From assembly GCA_037102815.1 (NCBI GenBank), contig BTPP01000002.1, positions 2,790,001 to 2,854,000 on the forward strand: a stretch of 64,000 nucleotides of DNA. Direction: 5' to 3'. This stretch comes from Neurospora intermedia (taxonomy: Eukaryota; Ascomycota; Sordariomycetes; Sordariales; Sordariaceae). Both the position numbers and the translations under genes were made by a program. The notes beneath the pieces are model-generated. The model did no database searches. It had not been told where the DNA came from and saw nothing but the letters and a program-made list of their open reading frames with translations. Within the stretch, counting starts at the first letter, position 1. Each line of letters opens with the position of its first letter. This document shows, in pieces, positions 45,401-58,280 of the stretch.

Positions 45401-48400
45401 GACTCGGAAGTTCCATGCAAGTGGTCATTCCAGCGGAAATCCGGAGTGACGTAGAGCTTGATCCTCAGCACGTCCCTATTAAGCGGCGCAATCTCCGCCT
45501 CGACGCTGAGAGTCGGGAAGTTGTCAAGCAGCTTCGTGATCTTGCCGCCCATACGATGGTTGTTGACCAAGCTGCCAATTTCGGCCGGCTCCATCTCTCT
45601 CATTGACTCAATGTTCAGGGCCTCCAGTTCGTCGAGCTTGTTGAGCACCGGCCTGGGGAGGTCACGGTCAAACTGATGGAAGGGATGCTGGAAAGCCCAG
45701 ATGCGCTTTTCGATGGACTTGGCCATGGTAAGCAGGACTAGACACTGGTGACCCCATCGCCGGTTCAGAGCAATCATGAAGAGCGCTCTACAGATACGCC
45801 CAGCTTGCTGAGCGACATAGTTGAGGTCGTTCGTTAGAGCGAAATCTTGCGGCTGCGCTCTGGAGATGTAGGCTTGGAGCAGGATGTTGGTCTTCGTATG
45901 CGGCTGATCAATGCCGGTGCTAACTTTGTAAGGTACGAACCTCTCGTCGTGCTTCATTGCCATAAGCTCATTTGCTTCCTCGTTCCTAGACTGGATGTTG
46001 TCGAATTCACCACTCATGGCGATCATCTTTAGAATATCTTCCTCGGTCGAGAAAGGCCGCATCATGGAATTGAAGATCTGGACACTGGAGTGCTGGATGT
46101 AAAATTGACTGGCAATCCGACCGATATCCTTGCTACGGAGTTCTTCGGTCTCCTCGTTGAAGATGATCATCTGGCTCTGCTGCAGTGTCCTGGCTGCCTG
46201 GATCGCCAGCTGTCGTCGCCTCTGGACCAGCGAGCGGTCATTGTCGTATTCGGACCAGTCGATACCGTAGGCCATAGGATTCCGCTTCATACGTACGAAG
46301 AGGTACGAATAACTGATCCACTTGACGGCCTCCGGAATCGAAGTGACAGTGCCCAAGGCGATCTCGGCATTCAAGTTATCGACCAGCTTGGCTGAAAACC
46401 TGGATTCAATGGGTAGCTGATCCGTGATCGCAGTGAGGTAGTGTGCGAGCTTGTCGTGTGTGGTGCAAATCATGCCGATACCAGTGTCCTCGAACTGAGG
46501 ACGACCAGCACGACCGAAGATCTGCAGAACGTCGAGAATGCCCAAGTCAACAAACTTACCATCCTGAGCACTGTACACCTGGGTACCCTTGATGACAACG
46601 GCAGCAGCGGGCAAGTTGACACCCCAAGCTAAAGTGGCCGTACAGCAAAGGACCTTGATGACGCCCTCCGCAAACAGCCGCTCCATAAGGTTCCTATCTG
46701 CGCGAGCCATGCCTGCATGGTGAATACCCAGGCCCTTCGGAATGAGTTCGCGAATCTCCCGAGCCTTGGTTTGCTTGACGTCCCTCATGGCTGCCTCGTA
46801 CTTTTCGTGGTAGCTGGGATCAAAAAGGTCGGTGCAAGCCTCGTCCGTGGCCTTTTCCAGGAGCATCTTGGCCGTGGCTTGCGTGTCCTTTCTTGAGTGA
46901 ACGAAAACCATGACTTGGTGGCCACACTCAAGCATGTCCCTGACCTTTTCAAAGGCTACCTGGTCTAGGTTCTCCCGAGATTGCTTAGAGTTCGGTTTGC
47001 CCTTAACTCCGATGAAGTGTTGCTCAAGCGGGACTGGTCTGAAGGAGGCGTCAAAGTAAAAGAGCCCAGCATACTTGTTGACGTTCAAGAAGTCCGCTAC
47101 ATCGACGTAATTGGGGAGCGTGGCACTCAACCCAACGATACGAATGAGAGACTGTGTGCTTTCGACTTGACGCGCCGTTCTCGCCACCAAGGACTCCAAA
47201 ACCGCGCCTCTCTCGTCGTGAAGCATGTGTACCTCATCGATGATGAGCAGGCGGACCTTTTGCACGAGCTCCGTGTCTCCGGTGCCCTTTCTCGTCACGA
47301 CATCCCACTTCTCAGGGGTCGTGACAATGATTTGGGTTTGGACAATTTCCGACTTGGTGAGATGCATGTCACCTGTGAACTCACGGCAGCGAATGCCCAA
47401 CCAGGCCAGCCGCTTGCCGAGCTTTTCCGTGATCTCGGCCGCCAGAGCCTTCATGGGAGCAACGTAGACGATTTTGAAATCCTCTGCGGCAACGGCAAAG
47501 TCTGTAGCAACGTGATCCTCGAAGGGACTTGGTGTCAAGTACTGACCGACCGTGTGAAGGATGGTCAACATGGCAGCATCGGTTTTACCCTAAAGGCACA
47601 CATTGAGCAAGTCAGCCAACCGAAATCCATCAGAACCGAGAAGAAAACTGAGAAAGACTTACAGCACCAGTAGGAGCACAAATCAGCATATTCTCGCTCG
47701 TTTTATACGCCACCGGATACACCAAGCTCTGCATCCTATTCAGCGTACTGTACCCCTTAAACGTATTCCTGCACAGTCCATCCATATCGGCGATCTTGAC
47801 CAGCTGCCTCCCAGGGCCCAGGGTACCCGTCTTGCCCGCTGGGATTGTGTACTCCTCGTACTTTTCAAACTCCTTTCTCTCACTGCCAGGGGGCAGCGCA
47901 TACCGCTTGCCCGAATGGCTCAGCGTGTTACCCGCGCTGTACGCCCGGTACACATGCGGGTACTCCTCCTCCTTCGCTCGGGCGGCGGCCAGCGGAGCGG
48001 ACTTGTGCTCATAGTCGCGTTGGCGGAGGGCAGCCTCTCGTTGGGCTTTGCTAAGTAGGCGCAGCCCCCCGTCGCCGCCGTTACTTTGTTGTTGTTGTTG
48101 CTCTTGCTGTTGCTTCAGCTGCCGCCCCACAGACAACACTAGCTCCTCCCGATGCGAGAGCAGGTCGATGACAAAGTCCAGGTCGTCAAAGCCCACGAGG
48201 TCTGTCAACGAAGACTGCAGCTCATCTTCCGATTTGCCAGAACCCAGGATATCCATGATCTGGTCCTGAAGAGCCCCGGCACCAAGGCCGGCAGCGGACC
48301 TGACGTCTGCGCATCGAGAGGCTAGCCAGCCGAAGTCGTAGCCGGAGCCGGAGCCGGAGCCACTGGCAAATCCTCCATGCTGAAAATCTCCGTCAGCGTC

Positions 48401-48676
48401 CTCATGGTCATGGTAGTAATCACCACCATCAGCGAACTCGATAGAGTCCAACTCGTCGTCCGAGATGAAATCCCAAATGTCTCTGGGACCGTCTCCATTT
48501 CTAGTTGGGGAGTACGTCGAGTCGATCTCGTCGTCATCCCAGTCGCTATTGGTGGTGCTACCGCCGGCTTCACTGGAGGATGGGGGCAGGCCGGCTACGG
48601 CTGCCTTCATGGCTTCGATTTGGGCGCGCCATGCTGCGATGTCCAAACCGCCGTCGGTGAAGGGATCGGCGGCCAT
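42412..48676 (-). CDS. slh1: Ski2-like double-cassette RNA helicase Slh1/ASCC3 (ribosome quality trigger complex)
   Basis: Two exons (48676-47663 and 47589-42412) encode 2063 residues, similar to yeast Slh1 and S. pombe Mug81. In yeast Slh1 is the motor of the RQT complex that splits collided ribosomes; ASCC3 is the animal counterpart. Cassette 1 has Walker A PTGAGKT (335-341) and DEVH at about 456. Cassette 2 has SPTGSGKT at about 1195 and DEIH at about 1303. Each cassette is followed by winged-helix and Sec63-type regions. Conserved YVAPMKAL, GRAGRPQF (twice) and ATLAWGVNLPA-type motifs confirm the family and separate it from spliceosomal Brr2 by its shorter N-terminus. The N-terminal 330 residues are acidic with Ser/Gly and poly-Gln stretches; the tail has a second Gln-rich run. 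The intron falls between Ala338 and Gly339 of Walker A. Confidence 0.95.
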
Positions 48677-50039
48677 TTTGGAATTTGTTAAGTGGTTCCT
48701 GAGTCTGTTGCCTTGAATTGATGAGTGTTGTTGGCAGGTATTTAGCTTCCCCCGAGTGTACTGTGTCGTTGCCGTAAGCAGGTTGATGTTGATGTTAAAA
48801 TGATGCCTTTCTCTCAGGTAGTATAAACGAGGCACCGACAACCCTTTGAAGACTCTCCTCGGAAATGAGATTCACTTCCTTGATTCACGCCGGATGAGTC
48901 TGTCACCTTGAAGACGCAGAGGCAAAGATGATTAAGCGGTTCAAGTAGTGCTGGTCTGGGCAATAATGTATGGGTCCTGAGCGTACGTAGTGGCATGCCA
49001 CAGTGCAGTGGTGGCTTTCTCGGCACTGTGTAAACAGTCAGACCGGAGGGACCGACAAGTGGAAGTTGAGCAACGCACAGACCCCATCTATCCCGTTGTT
49101 TGCGCTCGTTTCCCGAAAGAGTAAAAGAGCACCTCTTGTGGATTCGTGGCTCATGTCAACAATGTTATCGCTCACGTCATACGTCTTGATACTCTACACT
49201 AGACATGGCTGACCAGGGCGTCCCCATCTTTTCAGGGAATATCTATCTATATTTTGTGTTATGGGTGTCGTATCGTCATACCTTGGAAATACAGCTAGAA
49301 GGGGGGGCCGCGCACGAAATCTACAAACCAGAAAAAGAACAACAAAGGGGAAACAGTCAAGAGAGAAGAAAATGAAATATATTAGGAAGAGCCAAAGATC
49401 GCACCCAAACTCCGTGACCAGAATGTTTCGTTTCGCTCTCTGCCCCTCGTCCATGCTGCCAACCCAACCTCAATCCATCTATATCGATCAAGCCGGTCGT
49501 AATACTCACATGTCTCCGTATCGTCGTTGACGTCCTCAGCTCCCTAGCTTATCCATCCTACCATCCACTGCTTCTACAGCGCAATAATAACAGACCCAAT
49601 AGCGATAAGCCGAAAACGAGCACGCGTCGCATCTTCCGCGCCGCTTCTCCCTCCTGCTCCCGAGTGACAAGAAAGGGGGTTTCAATAAGCCCTCCAGAAT
49701 AACTAAAGCCGTCTTTTCCCTTTGGACTTTAGCTTCATTACAACCATAGTAAAGTCTTGAGACCGAAGATACCCTCTTTTTCCCCTACACCGCCTCTTTG
49801 TTTCCATACGGTAGACCCGACCGTGCATGTTGGTGGCCCGCAGGAAGACAGGTGCATGTTCGATAGACGTAGGCTGTAGCCAAGATAGAACTGAATAAGG
49901 CCAGATTGCTGTCATCTATACTTGGGGAGGATAAATCGGATGTCGTATTGCCATCGTGATTGTCAGTGGGCTTTTTTTGTTTTTTTTTCGCAAGCTCCGG
50001 GGTCGGGTTCCGCCGCCACATAACTGCTACCCGTTTGGC
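48677..50039. other. Intergenic: slh1 promoter and sec4 3' UTR
   Basis: This 1.36 kb lies between two minus-strand genes. No convincing frame. The right half, next to the sec4 stop, is likely its 3' UTR. Confidence 0.5.
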
Positions 50040-50994
50040 TTAGCAGCACTTGCCGCCGGATCCTGACCCGCTGTTGTCGCTGACGTTCACGCCCGACGAG
50101 CCGCCAGACGCCTCTTTGCCGGATGTGTCGATGATGCGCTTCTTGATGTCGTTGGCGAGGCTGAAGAAGGCCTCTTCGATGTTGATGTTCGCCTTGGCCG
50201 AAACCTCGAGGAAGGGAATGCCAAGCTCGTCAGCTAGCGCTTGGCCCTGTTCCTTGGAAACCGCCCTCTTTTCCTCCCAGTCGCACTTGTTTCCAATGAG
50301 AATCTTGTTGACTCCTTCCGTCGCGTGTTGCTCCACGTTGGCGAACCAGGTGCGGATATCTGCGAAGAGGAGGTCACGTCAGCAAAGGAACGAGATAATA
50401 TATGGCAAAGTATCCAATGAGAAACTGCTGATGCCAGAATCCGGAGCAATGGAGAGGCACGGCACCTAGAAGGCACCAATCCATCGCATTTCGAGTGTGA
50501 CCTCAAGGACCGCCTCTTGACCGCAACTGCCATGCCGTTTCAAGCGGGATGGGAATGTGTGTGCACGTACTGTTGAATGACCTTTCATCCGTCACGTCGT
50601 AAACGAGGAGAATGCCCATGGCGCCTCTGTAGTATGCCGTCGTGATGGTACGGAAACGCTCTTGACCGGCGGTATCCCATATCTGTAGCTTCACCCGCTT
50701 GCCATCGAGTTCGATTGTGCGGATCTTGAAGTCGATACCGATGGTGGTGATAAATGACGGTGTGAATGAGTCTTCGCTAAAGCGCAACAGACAGCAGGAC
50801 TTGCCAACGCCCGAGTCTCCGATCAAGAGCAGCTTGATCTATGTTGGGAAGCGGTATCTCCGGTCAGCGTCTGGAAACAGAATAACCTCGCCAAACCCAC
50901 TACGGGGGAGGAGGGGCAAAAGGAATTTCGAGAGTGCGAGCGGTGAGGTGAAGGAAGGACTCACCAGAAAATCGTAATTCCTGTTACTCGACAT
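50040..50994 (-). CDS. sec4: Rab GTPase of the Sec4/Ypt2/Rab8 type (exocytosis)
   Basis: Three exons (50994-50965, 50838-50571, 50359-50040) encode 205 residues. All G motifs are canonical: [22 protein letters not shown] (effector loop), [25 protein letters not shown] and [13 protein letters not shown]. The protein ends in Gly-Lys-Cys-Cys for double geranylgeranylation. The effector loop with [11 protein letters not shown] and the short N-terminus [18 protein letters not shown] place it with Sec4/SrgA proteins that drive fusion of secretory vesicles at hyphal tips and septa. The first exon is only 10 codons. Its 2-kb upstream region is unusually long for this window. Confidence 0.95.
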
Positions 50995-52998
50995 GATGAA
51001 CTGGTGTGGGGGTTAACGCCGCCGCCCGTCGTTTCGATTCCTTGGAATGTTTCTCTGGTAGTTCGGACTCCGGAATTCGGCAAAGGGGATATCAATCGAA
51101 ATCCGGCGTTTCAAGATCGGGCTGTTGTACACTAGTAGTTGCGGGAAAGGGAATGGGGATGGAGACTGGAGGCTCGAATGGTGGTGACGATGCGCAAGTT
51201 CAGGAAACAGGCGACAGAGCAGGAATGATGTTGAGTTGTAGGTAGGTAGGTAGGTAGGTAGAGGTAGTGTAGGTGAGTGAGTAGTGGTGGAATGGTGGTG
51301 GTAGTTGAAAGCGTGTCCGCAGTGCGACGTTGACGGGCCTGTCAAAACTGCAGGGCGGTTGCACGGGTTAGTAGTCCAGCGGCGGAGGAGTCGCAGAACG
51401 AACAAACAGGCGAGAGCGCGATGGGGTCTCCTACTCCTGCACTAGACTTGGCTGGCCGGCTACTGGGCTGCAGTGCGTACCTGGGCTCTCTCTCCCTCCA
51501 ACTTTACGGGGCGATGCCGGGCGGAGGTCCAATGGAAAGGCGAACAATGACGAGGACGGGGAAGGCAGAAAGGGGTCTTGTAGCTTCCACTTGTTGTTCA
51601 AGACCTCCCTGCGTGGAGAGGAAGGATCCGAGAAAACTGGAATGTCTCAGATGCCCCTGATGTCTGATACTATCTAATCAATGCTAACCTGGATGCCGGT
51701 CCCAAAGCGCAGGGCAACAGTCCAGAGCCCGGGCAATGCGATTACCTCTACCATACATGGAATGTGAGGGTTGACACACTTGCCTGAAGTGCTACCTACC
51801 TACAGAGTCGCGGACTATGGGATGGGGGGGTTACCTATTTGTGCCCTTTACACCTGTACATCCACTCTTGTGGAAGAGCGCTTGTTGCAGCGCGTGATCG
51901 TGGTCTAGGTGGACGCGACTGTTCGGTACGTAATCGGTCAAGTTTCTAGAACCTACAATCGCCGCAACAACTCCACCTGATATTCCATTCTTTATGATGG
52001 AACTATATTGCGAATCGGATGAAGTAGACCCCCTTCAACCTTGCAGTAGATAGAGATACCAATTCGGACAACAAGAGAGCAAATACAACTACTGTTGTTG
52101 TGCATGGAGCAAAGTGTCTAGGAAACCGGAGTGAAAAGAGACAACTCAACTGCACTCTAACAAATGCAACCCAAGATTCAGGAACCAGGGAGGGAGCTCT
52201 GCCGCAACTACCTAGGCTCTCTAGGATAGTAGACTTGGCTAGTATCTGAGGTCGCGGAAGAAGGTGAGCCTCGAGACCAAACAAGACCATCCGTTCATTC
52301 ATCCAACAGGAGACCAGCTGTCTTTATTTGCTTGTTTGATCATAAAAATTGATTAAGGGGTTTTCTTGGCTTCTTCAACAAAATGGAGTATCATGAAAGG
52401 CCAGCCGACTGGGCGGTCTCACAGCAAAAATGGTGATAAAGGCGGGCAGGGCGGTGAACAGTCTACCATATAACGCACGAGACGCAGTATCCGTTGATGG
52501 ATCTATAACTCATATTGGCCCAATGATCTCTTCCACCAAAGCCTTTTCCTGCCCTCCCGCCACACGAAAGGCGGCCCCTGGGTGACCCTGCACCCTGGTT
52601 ATGCCCCTGCGTGAAGCGTGAAAAAGTCCAACAACATGCCCGTGGGGTATTTTTACACTACGTGGACTAAACGTCGCCGCCTATAGGCACATAGAGGTAG
52701 GTATCCACCGTGTTTAAGGGGTTAGTAGACAACTCTGTTTTGGTGTTTAGGCCCGGTACTTCCTGCGCCTGCTTACCTCTGCCATATCACCATCTTCCCC
52801 GTGCATTCTCAGAACTCCAAGTTCCTACAGCTATCTCATACAAACAGAAGTATCATGAAGATCTAGTCGCTGTTTACTAAAGTACACTGATCATATCACA
52901 TCACAGCTCAACTAACAATACAAAATACTTGCCACCATTCACCAACTCCCGCGCTGGGGATCTAGGGATAGAGTTATTGATGAAGCTCTCACAGCCAT
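50995..52998. other. Long gene-free interval upstream of sec4
   Basis: This 2 kb lies between the sec4 start and the nca2 stop, both on the minus strand. It includes the sec4 promoter and leader, a (GGTA)5 tract at 51241-51260 and otherwise short frames with many stops. The longest ATG-bearing frames (about 80-100 codons) have no recognisable features. A noncoding transcript is possible, but nothing in the sequence proves one. Confidence 0.5.
51241..51260 (+). repeat. Short tandem repeat (GGTA)5
   Basis: Five perfect tetranucleotide copies about 250 bp upstream of the sec4 ATG, followed by degenerate GGTGAG/TAGTGG units. Confidence 0.8.
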
Positions 52999-55180
52999 CT
53001 ATTTCTTGCCCAGCCAATCAGCGTACGCCCACCGAATCCTCTGCAGAGCCTTTTCTTGAAGAACGACATTTTTCACACTCGTCAAATCTTCCAGATCCTC
53101 CAGGAACTCGCGCTGGATGTCTCCAGGGAGCACTTCGGTAGCAAGCTCGCGCAACACATGCGCCTCGCAAAGCAGCAGTCCGCGGTCCTTGTACTTGAGC
53201 CCGCCTTTGGGATTGGTAGCGCCCGCAGCCAGAATTCTGTCCATGTTTCTGAGTACCCTGACGATACGACGAACCTTTTCTCCTCTGCGGAGTCCCTTGC
53301 GGCTGCCGAAGACGGTCCTGAGGTATTGGACGATGCCAATGGAGACTGTGTTTGAAAGTTAGCAGTGGCATTCAACGTTTCTCAGCCAAGATTTGAGCAA
53401 AATCACTTACCAACAACCCCGGGCGCCAAACCGACAAACCCAAAGAGCAATTCCTGGCTCTTGAGAAGCGAGTCGATACCACTGATAGCCACCTCTAGAT
53501 CCACCTTGGTCTTCTGCACTTGGATCAGCAGCGAGCGGACCAGGTCACCGCTGACGGCGCCGACCAAGGGACGACGGAGGCCCTTCTCATAAGCCTTCAA
53601 GATAGGCGTAACATCTCCCTCCCTGACCTTTGCACGGATATCAGCAATCTGGAGGTCGGTAACGTTGGGCGACCCGACGGCCACGCTGGGGTTATCCAGC
53701 GTGAACTCGACCACCATGCGTTCCAGACTCTCCCTGTCGGCCTTGAGACTGTCGCGGCTCATAATGGCAATCTCGCTGTTGGTGTCGTGGCGGATGGTGC
53801 CGATGACCTTGCGGATGGGTTCGATGACCCAATTGAACCAAAAGTCACGAACGGTAATACCGAGGTTCTGGATCCAGTCGATGATGCTGTCGCGCCTCTT
53901 GACGAGGACGTACAAGATGGTTGGAGAGGATACGAGCAAAGCCAGACTGGGAAGCCAGTACCGGACAACGCGGGACGGCCTTCCGTTTTCGGAAACGTGT
54001 TTGGCAACGGCTGTCTTGTGCTGTAGCAAGCTATGGTCCAGAATCTGGATCAAGCGTTCGGCAACAGATGAGGCCTTCGGCTTGGAGCTATCGGTAGTGC
54101 TGAAAGCGCTCCGAACGTCTCTGGCAACCTTGAAGACGCTGTCCTCAAACACCGAGAGTGGTTCCTTTGTTTCCACCGAGTTGGTAAGAATCGCGTGCAT
54201 CAGAGCAATGCTATCAACCAGCGTGCTGTCTGCCACCATGAGTCTCGATTCGAGGCCCTTGTCCTCTTCGGCCTTTCCATCAAAGGCAAGCCCTTCGTCC
54301 ACTAGAATTCCTAGCGCAGCAGCGATCGTCTCCCTGAGCTTTTGGAGCTCTGCTCGCTTTCGGCGAGCTTCAGCGCGGCACAGATCGACTGGAGAGAGAA
54401 CCTTGCGTCGAAGGTTGGAGACCGAAGTCTCATCCATGCTTTGCCGTACGATGGAGTAAAACTGCGACCACTTTTGTGACATTCCCTCACTGAGAGATGC
54501 ACCCGATTGCGCCGCTTCGACTTCTGACTGCTGCTGCAAGTGAATGCTTCGAATATGTTCACATACCACATCGTAGACCTCTTTGGCGCGAGACCACGCC
54601 TTAGCCGGTGCGATTTGCGTCGCGTACAAACAGCTTTTGAGATACGAACTGAGTACATCGTCCCAGTACCATATCTCATCGCTGAGAGGCATGATTTGGT
54701 CAAAGAAGGTGTTCATCAAGATGCCGTAAGTCTGAACCGTAGCCTTGGCCACCAGGAGCCATTCGATATCACGCTCATACTGGCTCTCAACACCGACTTC
54801 TCCCTGCTGGGCAAGTTCCTTCTCCGTGGCCAAGACCGAATCCTCCAGCAGTTGCTTGATACGAGAAGGGGGCAAAAAGGTGCCGGACCGAGAGGCAGAA
54901 GACAAAATCCTGGCTATGCGCAAGAGCTCATCGGCACGGGGTGAAGGCGGCTCGCTCACGGCCGTGAGCAGCCCCGTCTCTTGTTGATCATGCTCGGCAT
55001 CCTGTGTCGAGCCGGGCTCCAGTCCCACGATCCTGTCAATGAGTACGTCCAAGTGACGCACCTTGCTGTCAAGAGAAAAGTCATGTTAACACCACCGTCC
55101 ATCATCGAGACACACTGACAAGTAGGTATGTCTTTATATGAGAGACCCCGGAAGAGTACTGACTCGGCCACGATCGCCAT
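52999..55180 (-). CDS. nca2: NCA2-family mitochondrial protein (nuclear control of ATP synthase)
   Basis: Three exons (55180-55164, 55065-53411, 53345-52999) encode 672 residues. Yeast Nca2 is a mitochondrial membrane protein that affects expression of mitochondrial Atp6 and Atp8 (family knowledge). The conserved part begins with a hydrophobic segment, YWLPSLALLVSSPTILYVLV, followed by WIQNLGITVRDFWFNWVIEP, NSEIAIMSRDSLKADRESLE, VTPILKAYEKGLRRPLVG and a second hydrophobic stretch ELLFGFVGLAPGVV. The C-terminal helical part ends in IRWAYADWLGKK. The first exon has 17 nt only (MAIVA and part of Asp); it is inferred from the frame and a GTCAGT donor, so the extreme N-terminus is less certain. 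It is divergent from erg25. Confidence 0.88.
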
Positions 55181-57145
55181 GGTTCGACTTGTTGGTCCCC
55201 TAACCCTGCAAACGAATGGTTCTGGGCTTCGGGACAATTACAGCAGCTAACGTAATATGAGGATGATGGAAAGTTCCGAACTGATCGGGATTTCGTCTCG
55301 CCGGTGCTTGGCTACCAGGCCCTTTCGCCGGAAATACGAAGGGAAGGGTAAGTAAGGTTCTCGCCCCAAATGGCCTCTCAGCCTCGCTCAAAGACGCGTA
55401 AAAGTGGCGATATGGAATCTCGGCAACAACACTGGAAATAGTGACTGGATATGATAAAGTGCGATCAGGCCATATGGCCGGTACCGGATGTGAAGATTGC
55501 CGAGATGGTCGGTTCCTGTTCAAGGCTTCGGGCTGTCACTGTCGAACCCGGAAATGTGGGATGAGGTGGGGATGTTTCTTTGGGCTTGACAAGCGGGGCG
55601 GGTGGGCGTCCGAAACCCACCGAGTGATGATCGATGACAGGATTGGTAAGGCGGGGATGGGAACTGACTGACTTGCAACTTGGTTCGGCTGCGATCCGGT
55701 CAAAGGAGAAATGCGTGGTAAGATGATGACAGTTGAGCCTCATCAATGAATGACCTGATGAGTTAATTACCCGTTGTCGTCAAATTGTACATGTATAGTT
55801 ACCGAGGAGAGGTGCTACAGAATATCGTGGAGAATCAGGCACAACCAAAATGAAGGTCAAATCGAAGCTCAAATGTCAGCCTATGATGTCCAAGGATGAA
55901 TTGCAAATGCCAAGTCCAACTTTCAAAGGCGGTGACCAATTGCCGATGCCAAAAACCTCAAGTGGTCAACCACGGCATTGAATTCAGGGACACAACTCGT
56001 AGTTTGGCAACTGATTGTTCTCTGACCCATTACGGAATACCAGATGTTTGCAAACATACCAGTCTGTGAAAGCATTTACGAACGCGCTTTGGGGGAAAAA
56101 GTGACGATCCCATTTAACGTAGTGTAGCAGCTCCGCCCGCTGTCGCCGCTCAGGTACGTACCGTATGGAAATTACCGATGCCAACTGTGCCAGTTCGCCG
56201 TCAAGTGGCTCAACGTCCCAATCCAACTGGTCCATCACGCCAACCCCCCTGACGACCTGATTTGCCTGGGTGGTGCATGGCAGGATGGCAACGAACCAGC
56301 CGAAGAAGAGGTGGGATCACGGTGTGGATGCAATCGTTCCATATCACTGGCAAACTCCGGGTAATTCGAGGTTCTCGATGGGAGATTCCATGTCAAAGGG
56401 ATGGAGATGTGTGTTGTATGGTAAACTACAGTACCTTTTTGTTGTCACATAGCCGACCTCTACCAACCGCAGTGGTGACTGGAGGCACAGTAAGTAGAGG
56501 TAGTGTACAGGTATGAAAAAGTTATGGTCGAGATCAATACCACACACATGCCGTCTCGTATCTCCGCGTAGATCACTTCAACTTCCATTCCTTATCTGAT
56601 GGAACTTCGCCCTCAGTTTCCCACCCCGCGGTGACGTGGTCAGTGCCAGTCACCCAAGGAACTCCAAAAGATAGGAGCCCAAGGAGGAACAATGGCACAT
56701 CTCAATGCACGGCAGAGCATGGTGTTGGGATTCCATTGCTTGGCGGGCTCTCTGTTTCATTGAGCACTCGCTGAGAGTCGCCGTCCGGTCATTCGAACTT
56801 GGTGAAACAACATCCAAGAGTGGGTCCGGAAGGCGGAAACAACAACTTCGCAGTGGGCCGATTCTGGGGTCATTCCCGCCATTGGTCAACCCAACACGTC
56901 TCTCAGGGGCTCCCGCCAAAGGACACCAAAGGCAAAAGGACTTTAAAAAATCCAGCAACCCCTAAACTTGTCGGTCGCCTTTCCCTAGCATCCCACTTAC
57001 AAGAGGACGCGGTTGATTGTTTCTTTTTCTTCCCCCGGTTCAGTTTCCTCCACGCGCACATCTTCTTTCCTCGCTGCAGGTCCCTCCTCGCGTTCCAACA
57101 CCCAGCAACACCTAATTGGAGGCGCCTATTCTCTATTCGCCCACC
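55181..57145. promoter_or_regulatory. Divergent intergenic region between nca2 (-) and erg25 (+)
   Basis: This 1.96 kb holds both promoters. An 83-codon minus-strand frame with ATG at 55984-56235 has protein-like composition but no known motif and no clear splice partners. The last 150 bp before 57146 are pyrimidine-rich, as in the leader of a strongly expressed gene. No sterol-response element could be assigned with confidence. Confidence 0.5.
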
Positions 57146-58280
57146 ATGGCTTCGGCAGTCCTGTACGTTCTTGTTTACCATCGTGCGCCTGTCAACCGTG
57201 CCCAGATCGAAAGCTGACTCGTAGCGCCCCGTCATTCAGTAATGCGACCGTCGCTGGCCTGAGCTCGACAGACACATACTTCACCGTCTTGGAGGAGGTT
57301 TCCAAGTACAATGTTCAGCTGAGCTACCCCGAGAAGCTCTGGGCGGTACGCGGCCCCTGCAAACCAACCCCGAAACGCCGGGACGAGACACGAACAAGGA
57401 TAGCTAACGTTGGACGATAGGCGTGGTATCTGTGGATGCAGAACGACGTTCTCGCGACCGGTCTCATGAGCTTCTTCATGCACGAGATCGTCTACTTCGG
57501 CAGGTCGCTCCCGTGGATGATCATCGATGCCCTCCCCATGTTCAACAAGTACAAGATTCAAAAAGTTAGTGCCCAACCAAGCATGACCTGAGACTCAAAA
57601 GGCAAAAGAAACTAACGACCACATAGGAAAAACGCCCCACCTGGAGGGAACAGTTCGAGTGCGCCGGTCTCGTTCTCCTCAGCCACTGCACCGTCGAACT
57701 CCCTCAGATCTGGCTCTTCCACCCCATCGCCACCTACTTCGGTCTCGACTATGGCGTGCCCTTCCCTCCTCTTTGGAAGATGGCCCTTCACATCTGCATC
57801 TTCTTCGTCATGGAGGATGCCTGGCACTATTGGAACCACCGTGCGCTTCACTACGGCCCTCTCTACAAGGCCATCCACAAGATTCACCACACGTACAGCG
57901 CGCCCTTTGGTCTCACTGCCGAGTACGCCTCTCCCATTGAGGTTATGCTCCTCGGTATTGGTACTGTAGGATCCCCCATCCTCTGGGTTTCCATCACCAA
58001 GGACCTCCATCTCGCCACCATGTATGTCTGGATTGTCCTCCGTCTCTTCCAGGCCATCGACGCCCATTCTGGCTATGACTTCCCCTTCAGCTTGCGCCAC
58101 TTCCTTCCCTTCTGGTGCGGTGCTGAGCACCACGATCTCCACCACGAGCGCTTCATTGGCAACTATGCCTCCAGCTTCCGCTGGTGGGATTACTGCCTCG
58201 ACACCGAGGCCGGTGAGGAAGCTGCCAAGGCTCGCCGTGAGAAGAAGCTTGCGGCCATCAAGGCTAAGAAGGCCCAGTAA
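57146..58280 (+). CDS. erg25: C-4 methylsterol oxidase (ergosterol biosynthesis)
   Basis: Four exons (57146-57162, 57240-57345, 57421-57564, 57627-58280) encode 306 residues. Erg25 is a di-iron oxygenase of the fatty-acid-hydroxylase family. It oxidises the C-4 methyl groups of 4,4-dimethylzymosterol in the ER together with Erg26 and Erg27. The histidine boxes are visible: [19 protein letters not shown] and HHDLHHERF. Hydrophobic spans such as [29 protein letters not shown] and [21 protein letters not shown] fit a multi-pass protein. The C-terminus is Lys-Lys-Ala-Gln, a KKXX dilysine ER-retrieval signal. The first exon carries only MASAV and part of Leu. It is the second sterol gene of the window after erg1. 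Confidence 0.96.
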
